Below are positions 34,821-47,930 of a DNA stretch of 64,000 nucleotides, piece by piece. Position 1 is the first letter of the stretch; every line of letters begins with the position of its first letter. Made by a program: the position numbers and the translations under genes. Location of the stretch: contig NW_027506913.1 in NCBI RefSeq assembly GCF_052324685.1, positions 965,645-1,029,644 of the forward strand, read 5' to 3'. The stretch comes from Brachyhypopomus gauderio. Taxonomy: Eukaryota > Chordata > Actinopteri > Gymnotiformes > Hypopomidae. The notes under the pieces were generated by a model, which was not told the DNA's origin, made no database searches, and saw nothing but the letters and a program-made list of their open reading frames with translations.

Positions 34821-35635
34821 TAATACGTAGAAGTCTAGCTAAAAAAATGGAACAAGGCAGTCAGATGTTTTAGTTCAATAGCTCTTCCAATGTATTTTGA
34901 TTTTTTTCATTCCCTCTCGTCTGCCTTAAAGTTTCACCAATTCAAGAGGAGAGTAATGGTGAGGGAAGAACGTACCAAAGGGAGGGAATCTTCAGGCAGA
35001 ATCCCTGAGCTCTCTGCTTTCTTCTCAACCTGAGTAGTCTATGCATGATTCTGTGTTAGTATCTGTCGATTCGGCCCTTGAAAGGCAATACAGCTAAAGG
35101 TAACTTTTCTTGTTTATCATGCACCTGAGATGTAACAAAACGGAGGACCTTTCAAGAAAGGCTCTTGAGCAGAGTTACTTCAGAAAGTGAAGTAACGAAA
35201 AGAAAAACTTTCTCATGTTACAATAGATTGGTGAGTGTGAAGAATAGCATCAAGTTAAAGACCTGGCAAGATTGGAACGAAGATGAGAAGAAAGTAAATG
35301 TGTTTTAGTTTAGTTTCTTATTTTTCCATGAGTATTCAAGTCTTAGTGACTACATAAAGTTTTGATTCTTCAGTTTGCGTTGAAGACAACCATTGATTGG
35401 ACCTTACGGACTGTCAGCGGAAGTCCATTCCACCACCTTGTGGACTGACAGAGAAGATTCTTGTTGCATGTCTTGTCGGCATCTTGAAGGGATGGTGGCA
35501 CGAATAAAGCAATAATAGAGGCTTAAAGGCAGCCAGGTGCTGTAGTGGCTTGATAAGTGCTTTTATGCATGTGAGAAGCGATCCAGTTATGGGAGACTGC
35601 AATGGCCAAGATGCAAGGTAAAGAGACATATGTAG

Positions 35636-35707
35636 GTGTTGGTGGTATAGTGGTGAGCATAGCTGCCTTCCAAGCAGTTGACCCGGGTTCGATTCCCGGC
35701 CAACGCA
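35636..35707 (+). tRNA. trnG-UCC: tRNA-Gly (UCC), unit 28, U2 variant
   Basis: U2:G71 allele. Confidence 0.94.
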
Positions 35708-36059
35708 TCTCATTATACATGGATACCTGATGTTATTCACAAAACGTGGTACTTTGCCACTCACGTTTATTGATGGCAACCAAAGCTCATGTTTTACAGA
35801 TTGCTCCTGCTTTTTACCTTCAGAGATAACTCATGCAATACAGAACGATATAGGAGTCAACACCTTCAAAAACACTGTGCTTTAATATGTTCTGGTTACA
35901 TTGACACCTTACTCACAGCTGCACAGATGACCGTGACTCTTACATCGTTTTTAAATGAAGTGATACAAAGCGTTGTTATTTCTCAAAATCAGAACGAGGC
36001 CAAAGAGACCTGCATGCTGAAGCTGCGGCCCCATTTTCATGTTGCTATAAAGAAGCTTT

Positions 36060-36131
36060 TGACCCCGACGTGATTTGAACACGTAACCTTCTGATCTGGA
36101 GTCAGACGCGCTACCGTTGCGCCACGAGGTC
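36060..36131 (-). tRNA. trnW-CCA: tRNA-Trp (CCA), unit 28
   Basis: Standard gene, A650 trailer; private A to G just upstream (ACGTGGAAG on the + strand). Confidence 0.96.
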
Positions 36132-36946
36132 TAATACGTGGAAGTCTAGCTAAAAAAATGGAACAAGGCAGTCAGATGTTTTAGTTCAATAGCTCTTCCA
36201 ATGTATTTTGATTTTTTTCATTCCCTCTCGTCTGCCTTAAAGTTTCACCAATTCAAGAGGAGAGTAATGGTGAGGGAAGAACGTACCAAAGGGAGGGAAT
36301 CTTCAGGCAGAATCCCTGAGCTCTCTGCTTTCTTCTCAACCTGAGTAGTCTATGCATGATTCTGTGTTAGTATCTGTCGATTCGGCCCTTGAAAGGCAAT
36401 ACAGCTAAAGGTAACTTTTCTTGTTTATCATGCACCTGAGATGTAACAAAACGGAGGACCTTTCAAGAAAGGCTCTTGAGCAGAGTTACTTCAGAAAGTG
36501 AAGTAACGAAAAGAAAAACTTTCTCATGTTACAATAGATTGGTGAGTGTGAAGAATAGCATCAAGTTAAAGACCTGGCAAGATTGGAACGAAGATGAGAA
36601 GAAAGTAAATGTGTTTTAGTTTAGTTTCTTATTTTTCCATGAGTATTCAAGTCTTAGTGACTACATAAAGTTTTGATTCTTCAGTTTGCGTTGAAGACAA
36701 CCATTGATTGGACCTTACGGACTGTCAGCGGAAGTCCATTCCACCACCTTGTGGACTGACAGAGAAGATTCTTGTTGCATGTCTTGTCGGCATCTTGAAG
36801 GGATGGTGGCACGAATAAAGCAATAATAGAGGCTTAAAGGCAGCCAGGTGCTGTAGTGGCTTGATAAGTGCTTTTATGCATGTGAGAAGCGATCCAGTTA
36901 TGGGAGACTGCAATGGCCAAGATGCAAGGTAAAGAGACATATGTAG

Positions 36947-37018
36947 GTGTTGGTGGTATAGTGGTGAGCATAGCTGCCTTCCAAGCAGTTGACCCGGGTT
37001 CGATTCCCGGCCAACGCA
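36947..37018 (+). tRNA. trnG-UCC: tRNA-Gly (UCC), unit 29, U2 variant
   Basis: U2:G71 allele. Confidence 0.94.
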
Positions 37019-37370
37019 TCTCATTATACATGGATACCTGATGTTATTCACAAAACGTGGTACTTTGCCACTCACGTTTATTGATGGCAACCAAAGCTCA
37101 TGTTTTACAGATTGCTCCTGCTTTTTACCTTCAGAGATAACTCATGCAATACAGAACGATATAGGAGTCAACACCTTCAAAAACACTGTGCTTTAATATG
37201 TTCTGGTTACATTGACACCTTACTCACAGCTGCACAGATGACCGTGACTCTTACATCGTTTTTAAATGAAGTGATACAAAGCGTTGTTATTTCTCAAAAT
37301 CAGAACGAGGCCAAAGAGACCTGCATGCTGAAGCTGCGGCCCCATTTTCATGTTGCTTTAAAGAAGCTTT

Positions 37371-37442
37371 TGACCCCGACGTGATTTGAACACGTAACCT
37401 TCTGATCTGGAGTCAGACGCGCTACCGTTGCGCCACGAGGTC
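37371..37442 (-). tRNA. trnW-CCA: tRNA-Trp (CCA), unit 29
   Basis: Standard gene; first of nine consecutive units with the T650 trailer. Confidence 0.96.
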
Positions 37443-38257
37443 TAATACGTAGAAGTCTAGCTAAAAAAATGGAACAAGGCAGTCAGATGTTTTAGTTCAA
37501 TAGCTCTTCCAATGTATTTTGATTTTTTTCATTCCCTCTCGTCTGCCTTAAAGTTTCACCAATTCAAGAGGAGAGTAATGGTGAGGGAAGAACGTACCAA
37601 AGGGAGGGAATCTTCAGGCAGAATCCCTGAGCTCTCTGCTTTCTTCTCAACCTGAGTAGTCTATGCATGATTCTGTGTTAGTATCTGTCGATTCGGCCCT
37701 TGAAAGGCAATACAGCTAAAGGTAACTTTTCTTGTTTATCATGCACCTGAGATGTAACAAAACGGAGGACCTTTCAAGAAAGGCTCTTGAGCAGAGTTAC
37801 TTCAGAAAGTGAAGTAACGAAAAGAAAAACTTTCTCATGTTACAATAGATTGGTGAGTGTGAAGAATAGCATCAAGTTAAAGACCTGGCAAGATTGGAAC
37901 GAAGATGAGAAGAAAGTAAATGTGTTTTAGTTTAGTTTCTTATTTTTCCATGAGTATTCAAGTCTTAGTGACTACATAAAGTTTTGATTCTTCAGTTTGC
38001 GTTGAAGACAACCATTGATTGGACCTTACGGACTGTCAGCGGAAGTCCATTCCACCACCTTGTGGACTGACAGAGAAGATTCTTGTTGCATGTCTTGTCG
38101 GCATCTTGAAGGGATGGTGGCACGAATAAAGCAATAATAGAGGCTTAAAGGCAGCCAGGTGCTGTAGTGGCTTGATAAGTGCTTTTATGCATGTGAGAAG
38201 CGATCCAGTTATGGGAGACTGCAATGGCCAAGATGCAAGGTAAAGAGACATATGTAG

Positions 38258-38329
38258 GTGTTGGTGGTATAGTGGTGAGCATAGCTGCCTTCCAAGCAGT
38301 TGACCCGGGTTCGATTCCCGGCCAACGCA
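38258..38329 (+). tRNA. trnG-UCC: tRNA-Gly (UCC), unit 30, U2 variant
   Basis: U2:G71 allele. Confidence 0.94.
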
Positions 38330-38681
38330 TCTCATTATACATGGATACCTGATGTTATTCACAAAACGTGGTACTTTGCCACTCACGTTTATTGATGGCA
38401 ACCAAAGCTCATGTTTTACAGATTGCTCCTGCTTTTTACCTTCAGAGATAACTCATGCAATACAGAACGATATAGGAGTCAACACCTTCAAAAACACTGT
38501 GCTTTAATATGTTCTGGTTACATTGACACCTTACTCACAGCTGCACAGATGACCGTGACTCTTACATCGTTTTTAAATGAAGTGATACAAAGCGTTGTTA
38601 TTTCTCAAAATCAGAACGAGGCCAAAGAGACCTGCATGCTGAAGCTGCGGCCCCATTTTCATGTTGCTTTAAAGAAGCTTT

Positions 38682-38753
38682 TGACCCCGACGTGATTTGA
38701 ACACGTAACCTTCTGATCTGGAGTCAGACGCGCTACCGTTGCGCCACGAGGTC
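38682..38753 (-). tRNA. trnW-CCA: tRNA-Trp (CCA), unit 30
   Basis: Standard gene, T650 trailer. Confidence 0.96.
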
Positions 38754-39568
38754 TAATACGTAGAAGTCTAGCTAAAAAAATGGAACAAGGCAGTCAGATG
38801 TTTTAGTTCAATAGCTCTTCCAATGTATTTTGATTTTTTTCATTCCCTCTCGTCTGCCTTAAAGTTTCACCAATTCAAGAGGAGAGTAATGGTGAGGGAA
38901 GAACGTACCAAAGGGAGGGAATCTTCAGGCAGAATCCCTGAGCTCTCTGCTTTCTTCTCAACCTGAGTAGTCTATGCATGATTCTGTGTTAGTATCTGTC
39001 GATTCGGCCCTTGAAAGGCAATACAGCTAAAGGTAACTTTTCTTGTTTATCATGCACCTGAGATGTAACAAAACGGAGGACCTTTCAAGAAAGGCTCTTG
39101 AGCAGAGTTACTTCAGAAAGTGAAGTAACGAAAAGAAAAACTTTCTCATGTTACAATAGATTGGTGAGTGTGAAGAATAGCATCAAGTTAAAGACCTGGC
39201 AAGATTGGAACGAAGATGAGAAGAAAGTAAATGTGTTTTAGTTTAGTTTCTTATTTTTCCATGAGTATTCAAGTCTTAGTGACTACATAAAGTTTTGATT
39301 CTTCAGTTTGCGTTGAAGACAACCATTGATTGGACCTTACGGACTGTCAGCGGAAGTCCATTCCACCACCTTGTGGACTGACAGAGAAGATTCTTGTTGC
39401 ATGTCTTGTCGGCATCTTGAAGGGATGGTGGCACGAATAAAGCAATAATAGAGGCTTAAAGGCAGCCAGGTGCTGTAGTGGCTTGATAAGTGCTTTTATG
39501 CATGTGAGAAGCGATCCAGTTATGGGAGACTGCAATGGCCAAGATGCAAGGTAAAGAGACATATGTAG

Positions 39569-39640
39569 GTGTTGGTGGTATAGTGGTGAGCATAGCTGCC
39601 TTCCAAGCAGTTGACCCGGGTTCGATTCCCGGCCAACGCA
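39569..39640 (+). tRNA. trnG-UCC: tRNA-Gly (UCC), unit 31, U2 variant
   Basis: U2:G71 allele. Confidence 0.94.
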
Positions 39641-39992
39641 TCTCATTATACATGGATACCTGATGTTATTCACAAAACGTGGTACTTTGCCACTCACGTT
39701 TATTGATGGCAACCAAAGCTCATGTTTTACAGATTGCTCCTGCTTTTTACCTTCAGAGATAACTCATGCAATACAGAACGATATAGGAGTCAACACCTTC
39801 AAAAACACTGTGCTTTAATATGTTCTGGTTACATTGACACCTTACTCACAGCTGCACAGATGACCGTGACTCTTACATCGTTTTTAAATGAAGTGATACA
39901 AAGCGTTGTTATTTCTCAAAATCAGAACGAGGCCAAAGAGACCTGCATGCTGAAGCTGCGGCCCCATTTTCATGTTGCTTTAAAGAAGCTTT

Positions 39993-40064
39993 TGACCCCG
40001 ACGTGATTTGAACACGTAACCTTCTGATCTGGAGTCAGACGCGCTACCGTTGCGCCACGAGGTC
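39993..40064 (-). tRNA. trnW-CCA: tRNA-Trp (CCA), unit 31
   Basis: Standard gene, T650 trailer. Confidence 0.96.
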
Positions 40065-40879
40065 TAATACGTAGAAGTCTAGCTAAAAAAATGGAACAAG
40101 GCAGTCAGATGTTTTAGTTCAATAGCTCTTCCAATGTATTTTGATTTTTTTCATTCCCTCTCGTCTGCCTTAAAGTTTCACCAATTCAAGAGGAGAGTAA
40201 TGGTGAGGGAAGAACGTACCAAAGGGAGGGAATCTTCAGGCAGAATCCCTGAGCTCTCTGCTTTCTTCTCAACCTGAGTAGTCTATGCATGATTCTGTGT
40301 TAGTATCTGTCGATTCGGCCCTTGAAAGGCAATACAGCTAAAGGTAACTTTTCTTGTTTATCATGCACCTGAGATGTAACAAAACGGAGGACCTTTCAAG
40401 AAAGGCTCTTGAGCAGAGTTACTTCAGAAAGTGAAGTAACGAAAAGAAAAACTTTCTCATGTTACAATAGATTGGTGAGTGTGAAGAATAGCATCAAGTT
40501 AAAGACCTGGCAAGATTGGAACGAAGATGAGAAGAAAGTAAATGTGTTTTAGTTTAGTTTCTTATTTTTCCATGAGTATTCAAGTCTTAGTGACTACATA
40601 AAGTTTTGATTCTTCAGTTTGCGTTGAAGACAACCATTGATTGGACCTTACGGACTGTCAGCGGAAGTCCATTCCACCACCTTGTGGACTGACAGAGAAG
40701 ATTCTTGTTGCATGTCTTGTCGGCATCTTGAAGGGATGGTGGCACGAATAAAGCAATAATAGAGGCTTAAAGGCAGCCAGGTGCTGTAGTGGCTTGATAA
40801 GTGCTTTTATGCATGTGAGAAGCGATCCAGTTATGGGAGACTGCAATGGCCAAGATGCAAGGTAAAGAGACATATGTAG

Positions 40880-40951
40880 GTGTTGGTGGTATAGTGGTGA
40901 GCATAGCTGCCTTCCAAGCAGTTGACCCGGGTTCGATTCCCGGCCAACGCA
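40880..40951 (+). tRNA. trnG-UCC: tRNA-Gly (UCC), unit 32, U2 variant
   Basis: U2:G71 allele. Confidence 0.94.
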
Positions 40952-41303
40952 TCTCATTATACATGGATACCTGATGTTATTCACAAAACGTGGTACTTTG
41001 CCACTCACGTTTATTGATGGCAACCAAAGCTCATGTTTTACAGATTGCTCCTGCTTTTTACCTTCAGAGATAACTCATGCAATACAGAACGATATAGGAG
41101 TCAACACCTTCAAAAACACTGTGCTTTAATATGTTCTGGTTACATTGACACCTTACTCACAGCTGCACAGATGACCGTGACTCTTACATCGTTTTTAAAT
41201 GAAGTGATACAAAGCGTTGTTATTTCTCAAAATCAGAACGAGGCCAAAGAGACCTGCATGCTGAAGCTGCGGCCCCATTTTCATGTTGCTTTAAAGAAGC
41301 TTT

Positions 41304-41375
41304 TGACCCCGACGTGATTTGAACACGTAACCTTCTGATCTGGAGTCAGACACGCTACCGTTGCGCCACGAGGTC
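41304..41375 (-). tRNA. trnW-CCA: tRNA-Trp (CCA), unit 32, C25 to U
   Basis: A at 41352 on the + strand changes C25 to U, turning the first D-stem pair G10-C25 into G10:U25. The stem can still form. Other elements are standard. The unit also shares CATCTTAC near 41770 with unit 33. Confidence 0.94.
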
Positions 41376-42190
41376 TAATACGTAGAAGTCTAGCTAAAAA
41401 AATGGAACAAGGCAGTCAGATGTTTTAGTTCAATAGCTCTTCCAATGTATTTTGATTTTTTTCATTCCCTCTCGTCTGCCTTAAAGTTTCACCAATTCAA
41501 GAGGAGAGTAATGGTGAGGGAAGAACGTACCAAAGGGAGGGAATCTTCAGGCAGAATCCCTGAGCTCTCTGCTTTCTTCTCAACCTGAGTAGTCTATGCA
41601 TGATTCTGTGTTAGTATCTGTCGATTCGGCCCTTGAAAGGCAATACAGCTAAAGGTAACTTTTCTTGTTTATCATGCACCTGAGATGTAACAAAACGGAG
41701 GACCTTTCAAGAAAGGCTCTTGAGCAGAGTTACTTCAGAAAGTGAAGTAACGAAAAGAAAAACTTTCTCATCTTACAATAGATTGGTGAGTGTGAAGAAT
41801 AGCATCAAGTTAAAGACCTGGCAAGATTGGAACGAAGATGAGAAGAAAGTAAATGTGTTTTAGTTTAGTTTCTTATTTTTCCATGAGTATTCAAGTCTTA
41901 GTGACTACATAAAGTTTTGATTCTTCAGTTTGCGTTGAAGACAACCATTGATTGGACCTTACGGACTGTCAGCGGAAGTCCATTCCACCACCTTGTGGAC
42001 TGACAGAGAAGATTCTTGTTGCATGTCTTGTCGGCATCTTGAAGGGATGGTGGCACGAATAAAGCAATAATAGAGGCTTAAAGGCAGCCAGGTGCTGTAG
42101 TGGCTTGATAAGTGCTTTTATGCATGTGAGAAGCGATCCAGTTATGGGAGACTGCAATGGCCAAGATGCAAGGTAAAGAGACATATGTAG

Positions 42191-42262
42191 GTGTTGGTGG
42201 TATAGTGGTGAGCATAGCTGCCTTCCAAGCAGTTGACCCGGGTTCGATTCCCGGCCAACGCA
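42191..42262 (+). tRNA. trnG-UCC: tRNA-Gly (UCC), unit 33, U2 variant
   Basis: U2:G71 allele. Confidence 0.94.
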
Positions 42263-42614
42263 TCTCATTATACATGGATACCTGATGTTATTCACAAAAC
42301 GTGGTACTTTGCCACTCACGTTTATTGATGGCAACCAAAGCTCATGTTTTACAGATTGCTCCTGCTTTTTACCTTCAGAGATAACTCATGCAATACAGAA
42401 CGATATAGGAGTCAACACCTTCAAAAACACTGTGCTTTAATATGTTCTGGTTACATTGACACCTTACTCACAGCTGCACAGATGACCGTGACTCTTACAT
42501 CGTTTTTAAATGAAGTGATACAAAGCGTTGTTATTTCTCAAAATCAGAACGAGGCCAAAGAGACCTGCATGCTGAAGCTGCGGCCCCATTTTCATGTTGC
42601 TTTAAAGAAGCTTT

Positions 42615-42686
42615 TGACCCCGACGTGATTTGAACACGTAACCTTCTGATCTGGAGTCAGACGCGCTACCGTTGCGCCACGAGGTC
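42615..42686 (-). tRNA. trnW-CCA: tRNA-Trp (CCA), unit 33
   Basis: Standard gene (C25 intact); spacer variant CATCTTAC shared with unit 32. Confidence 0.96.
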
Positions 42687-43501
42687 TAATACGTAGAAGT
42701 CTAGCTAAAAAAATGGAACAAGGCAGTCAGATGTTTTAGTTCAATAGCTCTTCCAATGTATTTTGATTTTTTTCATTCCCTCTCGTCTGCCTTAAAGTTT
42801 CACCAATTCAAGAGGAGAGTAATGGTGAGGGAAGAACGTACCAAAGGGAGGGAATCTTCAGGCAGAATCCCTGAGCTCTCTGCTTTCTTCTCAACCTGAG
42901 TAGTCTATGCATGATTCTGTGTTAGTATCTGTCGATTCGGCCCTTGAAAGGCAATACAGCTAAAGGTAACTTTTCTTGTTTATCATGCACCTGAGATGTA
43001 ACAAAACGGAGGACCTTTCAAGAAAGGCTCTTGAGCAGAGTTACTTCAGAAAGTGAAGTAACGAAAAGAAAAACTTTCTCATCTTACAATAGATTGGTGA
43101 GTGTGAAGAATAGCATCAAGTTAAAGACCTGGCAAGATTGGAACGAAGATGAGAAGAAAGTAAATGTGTTTTAGTTTAGTTTCTTATTTTTCCATGAGTA
43201 TTCAAGTCTTAGTGACTACATAAAGTTTTGATTCTTCAGTTTGCGTTGAAGACAACCATTGATTGGACCTTACGGACTGTCAGCGGAAGTCCATTCCACC
43301 ACCTTGTGGACTGACAGAGAAGATTCTTGTTGCATGTCTTGTCGGCATCTTGAAGGGATGGTGGCACGAATAAAGCAATAATAGAGGCTTAAAGGCAGCC
43401 AGGTGCTGTAGTGGCTTGATAAGTGCTTTTATGCATGTGAGAAGCGATCCAGTTATGGGAGACTGCAATGGCCAAGATGCAAGGTAAAGAGACATATGTA
43501 G

Positions 43502-43573
43502 GTGTTGGTGGTATAGTGGTGAGCATAGCTGCCTTCCAAGCAGTTGACCCGGGTTCGATTCCCGGCCAACGCA
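43502..43573 (+). tRNA. trnG-UCC: tRNA-Gly (UCC), unit 34, U2 variant
   Basis: U2:G71 allele. Confidence 0.94.
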
Positions 43574-43925
43574 TCTCATTATACATGGATACCTGATGTT
43601 ATTCACAAAACGTGGTACTTTGCCACTCACGTTTATTGATGGCAACCAAAGCTCATGTTTTACAGATTGCTCCTGCTTTTTACCTTCAGAGATAACTCAT
43701 GCAATACAGAACGATATAGGAGTCAACACCTTCAAAAACACTGTGCTTTAATATGTTCTGGTTACATTGACACCTTACTCACAGCTGCACAGATGACCGT
43801 GACTCTTACATCGTTTTTAAATGAAGTGATACAAAGCGTTGTTATTTCTCAAAATCAGAACGAGGCCAAAGAGACCTGCATGCTGAAGCTGCGGCCCCAT
43901 TTTCATGTTGCTTTAAAGAAGCTTT

Positions 43926-43997
43926 TGACCCCGACGTGATTTGAACACGTAACCTTCTGATCTGGAGTCAGACGCGCTACCGTTGCGCCACGAGGTC
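43926..43997 (-). tRNA. trnW-CCA: tRNA-Trp (CCA), unit 34
   Basis: Standard gene, T650 trailer. Confidence 0.96.
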
Positions 43998-44812
43998 TAA
44001 TACGTAGAAGTCTAGCTAAAAAAATGGAACAAGGCAGTCAGATGTTTTAGTTCAATAGCTCTTCCAATGTATTTTGATTTTTTTCATTCCCTCTCGTCTG
44101 CCTTAAAGTTTCACCAATTCAAGAGGAGAGTAATGGTGAGGGAAGAACGTACCAAAGGGAGGGAATCTTCAGGCAGAATCCCTGAGCTCTCTGCTTTCTT
44201 CTCAACCTGAGTAGTCTATGCATGATTCTGTGTTAGTATCTGTCGATTCGGCCCTTGAAAGGCAATACAGCTAAAGGTAACTTTTCTTGTTTATCATGCA
44301 CCTGAGATGTAACAAAACGGAGGACCTTTCAAGAAAGGCTCTTGAGCAGAGTTACTTCAGAAAGTGAAGTAACGAAAAGAAAAACTTTCTCATGTTACAA
44401 TAGATTGGTGAGTGTGAAGAATAGCATCAAGTTAAAGACCTGGCAAGATTGGAACGAAGATGAGAAGAAAGTAAATGTGTTTTAGTTTAGTTTCTTATTT
44501 TTCCATGAGTATTCAAGTCTTAGTGACTACATAAAGTTTTGATTCTTCAGTTTGCGTTGAAGACAACCATTGATTGGACCTTACGGACTGTCAGCGGAAG
44601 TCCATTCCACCACCTTGTGGACTGACAGAGAAGATTCTTGTTGCATGTCTTGTCGGCATCTTGAAGGGATGGTGGCACGAATAAAGCAATAATAGAGGCT
44701 TAAAGGCAGCCAGGTGCTGTAGTGGCTTGATAAGTGCTTTTATGCATGTGAGAAGCGATCCAGTTATGGGAGACTGCAATGGCCAAGATGCAAGGTAAAG
44801 AGACATATGTAG

Positions 44813-44884
44813 GTGTTGGTGGTATAGTGGTGAGCATAGCTGCCTTCCAAGCAGTTGACCCGGGTTCGATTCCCGGCCAACGCA
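44813..44884 (+). tRNA. trnG-UCC: tRNA-Gly (UCC), unit 35, U2 variant
   Basis: U2:G71 allele. Confidence 0.94.
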
Positions 44885-45236
44885 TCTCATTATACATGGA
44901 TACCTGATGTTATTCACAAAACGTGGTACTTTGCCACTCACGTTTATTGATGGCAACCAAAGCTCATGTTTTACAGATTGCTCCTGCTTTTTACCTTCAG
45001 AGATAACTCATGCAATACAGAACGATATAGGAGTCAACACCTTCAAAAACACTGTGCTTTAATATGTTCTGGTTACATTGACACCTTACTCACAGCTGCA
45101 CAGATGACCGTGACTCTTACATCGTTTTTAAATGAAGTGATACAAAGCGTTGTTATTTCTCAAAATCAGAACGAGGCCAAAGAGACCTGCATGCTGAAGC
45201 TGCGGCCCCATTTTCATGTTGCTTTAAAGAAGCTTT

Positions 45237-45308
45237 TGACCCCGACGTGATTTGAACACGTAACCTTCTGATCTGGAGTCAGACGCGCTACCGTTGCGCC
45301 ACGAGGTC
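45237..45308 (-). tRNA. trnW-CCA: tRNA-Trp (CCA), unit 35
   Basis: Standard gene, T650 trailer. Confidence 0.96.
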
Positions 45309-46123
45309 TAATACGTAGAAGTCTAGCTAAAAAAATGGAACAAGGCAGTCAGATGTTTTAGTTCAATAGCTCTTCCAATGTATTTTGATTTTTTTCATTC
45401 CCTCTCGTCTGCCTTAAAGTTTCACCAATTCAAGAGGAGAGTAATGGTGAGGGAAGAACGTACCAAAGGGAGGGAATCTTCAGGCAGAATCCCTGAGCTC
45501 TCTGCTTTCTTCTCAACCTGAGTAGTCTATGCATGATTCTGTGTTAGTATCTGTCGATTCGGCCCTTGAAAGGCAATACAGCTAAAGGTAACTTTTCTTG
45601 TTTATCATGCACCTGAGATGTAACAAAACGGAGGACCTTTCAAGAAAGGCTCTTGAGCAGAGTTACTTCAGAAAGTGAAGTAACGAAAAGAAAAACTTTC
45701 TCATGTTACAATAGATTGGTGAGTGTGAAGAATAGCATCAAGTTAAAGACCTGGCAAGATTGGAACGAAGATGAGAAGAAAGTAAATGTGTTTTAGTTTA
45801 GTTTCTTATTTTTCCATGAGTATTCAAGTCTTAGTGACTACATAAAGTTTTGATTCTTCAGTTTGCGTTGAAGACAACCATTGATTGGACCTTACGGACT
45901 GTCAGCGGAAGTCCATTCCACCACCTTGTGGACTGACAGAGAAGATTCTTGTTGCATGTCTTGTCGGCATCTTGAAGGGATGGTGGCACGAATAAAGCAA
46001 TAATAGAGGCTTAAAGGCAGCCAGGTGCTGTAGTGGCTTGATAAGTGCTTTTATGCATGTGAGAAGCGATCCAGTTATGGGAGACTGCAATGGCCAAGAT
46101 GCAAGGTAAAGAGACATATGTAG

Positions 46124-46195
46124 GTGTTGGTGGTATAGTGGTGAGCATAGCTGCCTTCCAAGCAGTTGACCCGGGTTCGATTCCCGGCCAACGCA
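46124..46195 (+). tRNA. trnG-UCC: tRNA-Gly (UCC), unit 36, U2 variant
   Basis: U2:G71 allele. Confidence 0.94.
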
Positions 46196-46547
46196 TCTCA
46201 TTATACATGGATACCTGATGTTATTCACAAAACGTGGTACTTTGCCACTCACGTTTATTGATGGCAACCAAAGCTCATGTTTTACAGATTGCTCCTGCTT
46301 TTTACCTTCAGAGATAACTCATGCAATACAGAACGATATAGGAGTCAACACCTTCAAAAACACTGTGCTTTAATATGTTCTGGTTACATTGACACCTTAC
46401 TCACAGCTGCACAGATGACCGTGACTCTTACATCGTTTTTAAATGAAGTGATACAAAGCGTTGTTATTTCTCAAAATCAGAACGAGGCCAAAGAGACCTG
46501 CATGCTGAAGCTGCGGCCCCATTTTCATGTTGCTTTAAAGAAGCTTT

Positions 46548-46619
46548 TGACCCCGACGTGATTTGAACACGTAACCTTCTGATCTGGAGTCAGACGCGCT
46601 ACCGTTGCGCCACGAGGTC
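46548..46619 (-). tRNA. trnW-CCA: tRNA-Trp (CCA), unit 36
   Basis: Standard gene, T650 trailer. Confidence 0.96.
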
Positions 46620-47434
46620 TAATACGTAGAAGTCTAGCTAAAAAAATGGAACAAGGCAGTCAGATGTTTTAGTTCAATAGCTCTTCCAATGTATTTTGAT
46701 TTTTTTCATTCCCTCTCGTCTGCCTTAAAGTTTCACCAATTCAAGAGGAGAGTAATGGTGAGGGAAGAACGTACCAAAGGGAGGGAATCTTCAGGCAGAA
46801 TCCCTGAGCTCTCTGCTTTCTTCTCAACCTGAGTAGTCTATGCATGATTCTGTGTTAGTATCTGTCGATTCGGCCCTTGAAAGGCAATACAGCTAAAGGT
46901 AACTTTTCTTGTTTATCATGCACCTGAGATGTAACAAAACGGAGGACCTTTCAAGAAAGGCTCTTGAGCAGAGTTACTTCAGAAAGTGAAGTAACGAAAA
47001 GAAAAACTTTCTCATGTTACAATAGATTGGTGAGTGTGAAGAATAGCATCAAGTTAAAGACCTGGCAAGATTGGAACGAAGATGAGAAGAAAGTAAATGT
47101 GTTTTAGTTTAGTTTCTTATTTTTCCATGAGTATTCAAGTCTTAGTGACTACATAAAGTTTTGATTCTTCAGTTTGCGTTGAAGACAACCATTGATTGGA
47201 CCTTACGGACTGTCAGCGGAAGTCCATTCCACCACCTTGTGGACTGACAGAGAAGATTCTTGTTGCATGTCTTGTCGGCATCTTGAAGGGATGGTGGCAC
47301 GAATAAAGCAATAATAGAGGCTTAAAGGCAGCCAGGTGCTGTAGTGGCTTGATAAGTGCTTTTATGCATGTGAGAAGCGATCCAGTTATGGGAGACTGCA
47401 ATGGCCAAGATGCAAGGTAAAGAGACATATGTAG

Positions 47435-47506
47435 GTGTTGGTGGTATAGTGGTGAGCATAGCTGCCTTCCAAGCAGTTGACCCGGGTTCGATTCCCGGCC
47501 AACGCA
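47435..47506 (+). tRNA. trnG-UCC: tRNA-Gly (UCC), unit 37, U2 variant
   Basis: U2:G71 allele; last unit of the uninterrupted U2 run. Confidence 0.94.
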
Positions 47507-47858
47507 TCTCATTATACATGGATACCTGATGTTATTCACAAAACGTGGTACTTTGCCACTCACGTTTATTGATGGCAACCAAAGCTCATGTTTTACAGAT
47601 TGCTCCTGCTTTTTACCTTCAGAGATAACTCATGCAATACAGAACGATATAGGAGTCAACACCTTCAAAAACACTGTGCTTTAATATGTTCTGGTTACAT
47701 TGACACCTTACTCACAGCTGCACAGATGACCGTGACTCTTACATCGTTTTTAAATGAAGTGATACAAAGCGTTGTTATTTCTCAAAATCAGAACGAGGCC
47801 AAAGAGACCTGCATGCTGAAGCTGCGGCCCCATTTTCATGTTGCTTTAAAGAAGCTTT

Positions 47859-47930
47859 TGACCCCGACGTGATTTGAACACGTAACCTTCTGATCTGGAG
47901 TCAGACGCGCTACCGTTGCGCCACGAGGTC
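47859..47930 (-). tRNA. trnW-CCA: tRNA-Trp (CCA), unit 37
   Basis: Standard gene, T650 trailer; the unit ends with CATGAAG, as does unit 41. Confidence 0.96.
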